DNA of 22,075 bases from Alphaproteobacteria bacterium (GTDB taxonomy: Bacteria; Pseudomonadota; Alphaproteobacteria; Micropepsales; Micropepsaceae). How positions within the stretch are numbered: position 1 is the first letter of the stretch; each line of letters begins with the position of its first letter. A program made the translations under genes and the position numbers. The notes below the pieces were generated by a model. It was not told where the DNA came from. It worked only from the letters and a program-made list of their open reading frames with translations, and searched no databases. The DNA is taken from positions 1 through 22,075 of the forward strand of contig JAPLPI010000306.1 of assembly GCA_026400305.1 (NCBI GenBank). The letters run 5' to 3'. Below are positions 18,796 through 22,075 of the stretch, in pieces.

Positions 18796-19556
18796 GAAAA
18801 TCTCCCGTTGTGATGATCCATGGGGCCTTCTGTGGATCTTGGTCATTGGATGGACTGAAGGAAAAATTTCAGGCCGCCAGTTATGCCGTCAGCGCGCCAC
18901 CCCTGCGTTTTCATGACGAAAATCGATCATCCCCTGCGTTGGCCACCACCGGCCTGGCCGATTATGCCGCCGACCTGGAAGAAGAAATCCGGGCGCTGAA
19001 AGCCCCGCCCATATTGGTGGGACATTCCATGGGCGGGCTGCTGGCGCAGATGCTGGCGGCGCGCGTTAAGGTTGCTGCCCTGATATTGCTGGCGCCGTCA
19101 CCGCCCTGGGGCGTGGCACCTACCACCCTGTTTGAAATTGGCGCCGCCCACGCGATGCATCTGCAGCCTGGTCACTGGAACCAGGTGTTGGAGCCCAATC
19201 GCGACGTGGCGCTGGCCCATTCCCTGGACCGGCTGCCGCGAGAAATGCGCGACGAAGTCTATGGCCGCTTCGTGGCCGAATCGGGGCGCGCCATGTTTGA
19301 AGTGATGAACTGGGCCCTGGATTTCAACCAGGCCAGCGCGGTGGATGCCAAATCCGTGACCGCGCCGATGCTGTTCCTCACCGGAAGCGAGGACAAAATC
19401 AATCCGCCTTCGACTGTAAAAAACATTGCCAAATTATATGGCGACCGCGCCACCGCCGAAGTGCTGGACGGCATGGGCCATTGGCTGATTGGTGAAACGG
19501 GCTGGGAGAAACTGGCGCAACGCGTTCTTGCCTGGCTGAAAGCGCAGAAGCTTTAG
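18792..19556 (+). CDS. Alpha/beta hydrolase
   Basis: A 254-residue alpha/beta hydrolase. The nucleophile is Ser79 in VGHSMGGLL, the oxyanion segment is IHGAFCGSWS near residue 10, the acid is Asp in TGSEDKINPP and the histidine in DGMGHWLIGE. No signal peptide is seen. The substrate is unknown; sequence like this covers esterases, thioesterases and C-C hydrolases. The start overlaps the rppH stop (ATGA), so it is likely co-transcribed. Its TAG stop at 19554-19556 overlaps the end of a TPR gene remnant on the other strand. Confidence 0.85.
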   Translation: MRKSPVVMIHGAFCGSWSLDGLKEKFQAASYAVSAPPLRFHDENRSSPALATTGLADYAADLEEEIRALKAPPILVGHSMGGLLAQMLAARVKVAALILLAPSPPWGVAPTTLFEIGAAHAMHLQPGHWNQVLEPNRDVALAHSLDRLPREMRDEVYGRFVAESGRAMFEVMNWALDFNQASAVDAKSVTAPMLFLTGSEDKINPPSTVKNIAKLYGDRATAEVLDGMGHWLIGETGWEKLAQRVLAWLKAQKL

Positions 19557-20104
19557 CTCTTGGCGTCGGACTTGCGCTTGGCGAAGTCCTTCATGAAAGT
19601 CTGCAAGGTATCGATGGACGCGATCTTGGCCGCTGCCTCGCGGAAGGCCAGGCCGTGTTGGTCGATATTTGACGACGGCACCGCGAACAGGCCCGCGTCC
19701 GGCGTGCCTTTCATCTTGGTCGCGAAATGCGCGCGCACCCGCGCCAGACCCGCTTCGTCATTGGCTAGGCTATAGGCCACGGCTGTCCGCATCACCTGGG
19801 CGCGGTCGCTATCGCTCAGCGGGACCGTGTCGCTCCAGCGCGCATCCAGAATATCCTCGACCTTCTGCCCGCAATAGCCCAGTTGCCGCTGTCCCAGTAA
19901 ATGTTGGCGCGCAGGCGTTTGGTGTCCTCGGCCTGGTCCACCGCGATCAGGTCCAGGGCATTGTCCCATTGCTTGAGCGCGGCGAAGGCGCGTGGCGACC
20001 TGCGCTTTGGCTACGCCGACCAGGCGGTTGTCCACCTGATAGGTTAGGAGGTTCGCGGCCGGTCCCAGTAGGTTTTCGGCCACCAGCAGGTCGCCCAGGC
20101 GCCG
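19553..20104 (-). pseudogene. Degraded TPR-repeat protein, C-terminal part
   Basis: Read from right to left, two pieces of one alphaproteobacterial TPR-type protein remain. About 20100-19990 gives LGDLLVAENLLGPAANLL and YQVDNRLVGVAKAQVATRL. After an apparent deletion and frame change near 19985 it resumes as ALKQWDNALDLIAVDQ and RLRANIYWDSGNWAIAG. A one-base loss near 19872 shifts the frame again to QKVEDILDARWSD, VMRTAVAYSLANDEAGLAR and the end FMKDFAKRKSDAKS. The N-terminal part is gone; the neighbour FlgH fragment begins where this stops. I do not know the function. Similar proteins have repeated helical hairpins for protein binding. Two frame breaks and a truncation make it non-functional. 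Confidence 0.72.
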
Positions 20105-20335
20105 CCCAACGGCAATCTGGTGAACGACGGCCATCAGCAGGTGCGCGTGAACCACGAGCTACGCGACTTGTGCCTGTCGGGCATCGTGCGCCGCGAAGAC
20201 ATCACACAGGACAATACCGTCAACCTAGCGCAGCTCGCCGAAGCCCGCGTCATCTATGGCGGACAGGGCATTGTCAGCGAAGTGCAGCAGCTGCGCTATG
20301 GCAGCCAGCTGCTCGACATTGTGATGCCCTGGTAA
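20105..20335 (+). pseudogene. flgH: C-terminal fragment of flagellar L-ring protein FlgH
   Basis: About 76 codons match the end of FlgH: PNGNLVNDGHQQVRVNHELR, LSGIVRREDITQDNTVN, AEARVIYGGQGIVSEVQQ and GSQLLDIVMPW before TAA. FlgH is the outer-membrane lipoprotein that forms the L ring around the flagellar rod, normally 200-250 residues with a signal peptide. The first two thirds are missing; left of 20105 the DNA belongs to the TPR remnant on the other strand. No start codon with a ribosome site is evident. This is a relic of a flagellar gene cluster, and it abuts a truncated dksA. Confidence 0.85.
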
Positions 20336-20635
20336 TCAAGATATAAGAGAGCTGTCTTCGATCCGGCGCAGCGCCGCGTCGATCTTGGTGATCAGCTTGC
20401 GTTGGCGGTCGCGGGTGCGCAGTTCCAGTTGGCGCTCAGCCTCGGTGGAGGCGCGGTCGGCGAGATCGGCATGCGGCACCGTCTCGGCCTGCAAGTTCTG
20501 GATGGTTTCGCGGCCTTCCTTGAGAATTTCGTCTTTCCAAGCGTTGAGCTTGCGGCGGAAATATTCGCGCTGACGCTCATTCATAAAGGGCTCGTTTTCC
20601 GACGGGCGGTAGTCGGCAGAGACTTGGTTTGCCAT
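20336..20635 (-). pseudogene. dksA: Truncated DksA lacking its zinc finger
   Basis: The 99-residue frame reads as the N-terminal and coiled-coil part of DksA: FMNERQREYFRRKLNAWKDE, ADLADRASTEAERQLELRTR and DRQRKLITKIDAALRRIED, then a foreign tail SSLIS and a stop. Full-length relatives continue with GYCEETGEPI and a C4 zinc finger to about 140-150 residues. DksA binds RNA polymerase through the secondary channel and works with ppGpp; the DxxDxA motif at the coiled-coil tip (ADLADRA) is intact. Start ATG 20635 has a good ribosome site (AAAGGGAG). The promoter and the 5' half look healthy, so a shortened protein could still be made. Its stop lies right beside the flgH stop. Confidence 0.83.
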
Positions 20636-20696
20636 GCGCACTCCCTTTGAACGCGAGGGGCGAAAGACTCACGTAAACTCTGCCCCGAGGGCCGGG

Positions 20697-20726
20697 GTTA
20701 TAACCGTGCGCGCACCCCAGCCGCAA
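20697..20726 (-). promoter_or_regulatory. Candidate dksA promoter
   Basis: On the minus strand TTGCGG (20726-20721) and TATAAC (20702-20697) are 18 bases apart, giving a leader of about 55 bases before the dksA ATG. This is a good match to a housekeeping promoter. Confidence 0.5.
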
Positions 20727-20941
20727 ACACTATCGTGTGGCCCGGGAAGCAGCGCACAGAAAAGCGGCAGTCGGAAAAAAACCCGGATATCAGACACTTT
20801 CGCGACAGAACTGCTAGGTATCGCAACGCACAAATCTGATGGGTTTGGGAGGGTTGAAAGCCTCGCCCGACTTCTGCCGCGGCGCGGCTCTACGCGCGGC
20901 TACTACGCTGTCGCTAAGCCGCCAAGCCGCGCGTTGGCATT
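20727..20941. other. Stretch with no recognised gene
   Basis: Between the dksA promoter and the minus-strand terminator I see no convincing gene, tRNA or repeat on either strand. One frame on the plus strand is open but its translation is of biased composition and has no family resemblance. It may be the eroded edge of a lost gene. Confidence 0.4.
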
Positions 20942-20977
20942 GAAAAAAAAGGCCCGCCCGCATCACGGGGGGGGCCT
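20942..20977 (-). terminator. Rho-independent terminator, minus strand
   Basis: Read leftward, AGGCCCCCCCCG and CGGGCGGGCCT form a G/C-rich stem around a short loop and are followed by eight T (the A run at 20943-20950). It would end a gene transcribed leftward from the IS side, one that is no longer visible because the IS begins 26 bases to the right. Confidence 0.6.
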
Positions 20978-21067
20978 ACGCTGCTGCTAGGGCATTAAAA
21001 AGTGACCTGACCGGGTCTTTTTGTACCAAGCGGTTTGAGAGAAACTGACTTGGAAAGGACTTTAGTT

Positions 21068-21346
21068 ATGCCGAAGAAGTGTTTTAGCGCGGAGCAGATA
21101 GTGATTTTGCTACGCCAGATTGAAGTTTTGATCTCTCAGGGCAAGGGTGCCCCGATGGCGTGCCGAGAAGCTGGGATATCGCAGCAGAGCTACTACCGCT
21201 GGCGCAGGGAATATGGCGGTTTAGAGCTTGATCAGGCCAGGCGGCTGAAGGATCTGGAGAAGGAGAACGCCCGGTTGAAACGCCTGGTGGCAGATCTTTC
21301 GCTTGATAAGCAGGTTCTCAAGGATATCGCCTCGGGAAACTTGTAA
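21068..21346 (+). CDS. IS3-family transposase OrfA
   Basis: A 92-residue DNA-binding subunit. It begins MPKKCFSAEQIVILLRQIEV and has a helix-turn-helix (ACREAGISQQSYYRWRREYGG) followed by a leucine-zipper-like end (RLKDLEKENARLKRLVADLS). OrfA binds the IS ends and partners with OrfB or the OrfAB fusion. I start at ATG 21068, which has GGAAAGGA upstream, rather than an earlier TTG. The last codons hold a slippery site, and the stop is three bases beyond it. The gene appears intact. Confidence 0.9.
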   Translation: MPKKCFSAEQIVILLRQIEVLISQGKGAPMACREAGISQQSYYRWRREYGGLELDQARRLKDLEKENARLKRLVADLSLDKQVLKDIASGNL

Positions 21347-22075
21347 GCCCCGAACGGCGCCGGCAGGCGGTTGCGGGGGCTCGTGAGAAGTACAGTCTCT
21401 CGGAACGTCATGCCTGCCGGCTCGTTGGTCAGCCACGTGGTACGCAGCGGTACACGACGATAGTCCGTGCAGACGAAGATGCTCTGACGCAGGCCATTAT
21501 TGGTCTGGCGTCAGAGTATGGCCGCTATGGCTATCGGCGGATCACGTGGCTGCTCAGGGATGCTGGATGGGCCGTTGGCACTGACCGCGTGCAACGCATC
21601 TGGCGCCGCGAGGGGCTTAAAGTTCCCAGTAAACAAAGGCCCAGGAGACGTTTGTGGCTTAACGATGGTTCTTGTATCCGGCTGAGACCGGAACGGCGTA
21701 ACCACGTCTGGTCTTACGACTTTGTCGAAGCCCAGACGCATGACGGCCGCAAGGTGCGGCTTATGACGCTGATTGACGAGTTTACGCGGGAGTGCCTAGC
21801 AATCCGTGTTGCCAGACGGATCAATAGTCTGGGTGTGATTGAGACCATGGCAGATGTGATGTTGACCCGCGGTGTTCCGGAGCACATCCGGTCAGACAAT
21901 GGTCCTGAGATGACGTCCAAGATAGTACGCAGCTGGCTTGCGAGTGTTGGGGCCAGGACGCTGTACATTGAGCCTGGAAGCCCGTGGGAGAATGGTTATT
22001 GCGAGAGCTTCAACGGCAAGCTGCGTGACGAACTGCTCAATGGGGAGATCTTCTACAGCCTGAAGGAGGCCAAGG
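21310..22075 (+). CDS. IS3-family transposase OrfB (DDE integrase; continues past the window)
   Basis: The frame -1 to orfA is open from 21310 to the window end. It encodes LVSPERRRQAVAGAREKYS, SERHACRLVGQPRGTQRY, EYGRYGYRRITWLLRDAGW, and the rve core. The catalytic residues are Asp in VWSYDFVEAQT, Asp in HIRSDNGPEMT and Glu in NGYCESFNGKLRDE. It cuts and joins the DNA ends. No start codon with a ribosome site is seen near its beginning, which fits expression as an OrfAB fusion by -1 frameshifting. The C-terminal part lies beyond 22075; nothing visible is broken. Confidence 0.9.
21334..21381 (+). promoter_or_regulatory. Programmed -1 frameshift site of the IS element
   Basis: The heptamer G GGA AAC (21334-21340) is in the orfA frame and fits the X XXY YYZ rule; slipping back one base enters the orfB frame (GGG AAA CTT). 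Five bases later AGCCCC (21346-21351) can pair with GGGGCT (21376-21381), with a small inner GCC/GGC stem, giving the downstream structure that usually stimulates slippage. The orfA stop TAA lies at 21344-21346. Confidence 0.7.

Larger units (their letters stand above)
21003..22075 (+). mobile_element. IS3-family insertion sequence, left part (cut by window edge)
   Basis: The element probably starts at TGACCTGACCGGGTCTTTTT (21003-21022), which has the TGACCTG type of end seen in IS3 elements of the IS407 group. It holds orfA and the DDE transposase orfB in overlapping frames. The right end, right inverted repeat and target duplication are beyond the window. GC content and codon use look somewhat lower and less biased than the host genes, as expected for a mobile element. 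Confidence 0.82.

Noticed and set aside
20634..20990. 118-codon plus-strand frame upstream of dksA
   Set aside because: It starts inside the dksA leader, has no family resemblance and runs through a terminator hairpin and a poly-A run.

Overview
The window looks like an alphaproteobacterial chromosome of high GC content. Supporting this are the leuS-lptE-holA run, tsaD divergent from hemD, the gpmI-envC/ldpF-ctpA-yibQ-rppH order, FlbT (an alphaproteobacterial flagellar regulator) and a circularly permuted ATP-grasp/alpha-E/transglutaminase operon. The genus cannot be named from sequence reading alone.

Layout. 1-2440: the end of leuS, then lptE, holA and hisF in one tightly overlapping + strand series. 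2495-5172: a CHAD protein converges on a histidine phosphatase, which is translationally coupled to xthA on the - strand. A 212 bp AT-rich spacer follows, then a 45-residue putative membrane peptide. 5169-6955: tsaD (-) and hemD (+) diverge. 7125-10576: the ATP-grasp, alpha-E and transglutaminase genes form a compact operon, and the transglutaminase ends in 17 glutamines. 10638-13049: a hypothetical gene, a truncated flbT, a wrecked MFS transporter, an intact 2OG-Fe(II) oxygenase and a broken tandem copy of it. 13113-17253: gpmI, envC-like and ctpA form a coupled series that ends at a strong terminator. 17366-19556: a yibQ-like deacetylase with two in-frame stops, rppH and an alpha/beta hydrolase. 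19553-20635: remnants of a TPR protein, the C-terminal third of flgH, and a dksA lacking its zinc finger. 20642-22075: a gene-poor stretch, then the left part of an IS3-family element that runs off the window.

How the genes work together. The intact genes are mostly housekeeping: LPS assembly, replication, histidine and heme synthesis, t6A tRNA modification, DNA repair, glycolysis, cell division and mRNA turnover. The accessory operon probably makes or processes an unknown peptide-like product.

The most striking pattern is decay. Seven genes are broken: flbT, an MFS transporter, an oxygenase copy, yibQ, a TPR gene, flgH and dksA. Two of these are flagellar, and dksA abuts the flgH fragment, so a flagellar locus appears to have been lost through several deletions. 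Most of the in-frame stops fit a single substitution in a sense codon. This may be real genome erosion; sequencing error is less likely for the large truncations but cannot be ruled out for single bases. I found no clear undescribed defence or mobile system. The best leads for novelty are the poly-glutamine transglutaminase operon without a nearby Anbu protease, the 45-residue peptide gene, and the compact frameshift signal in the IS element.
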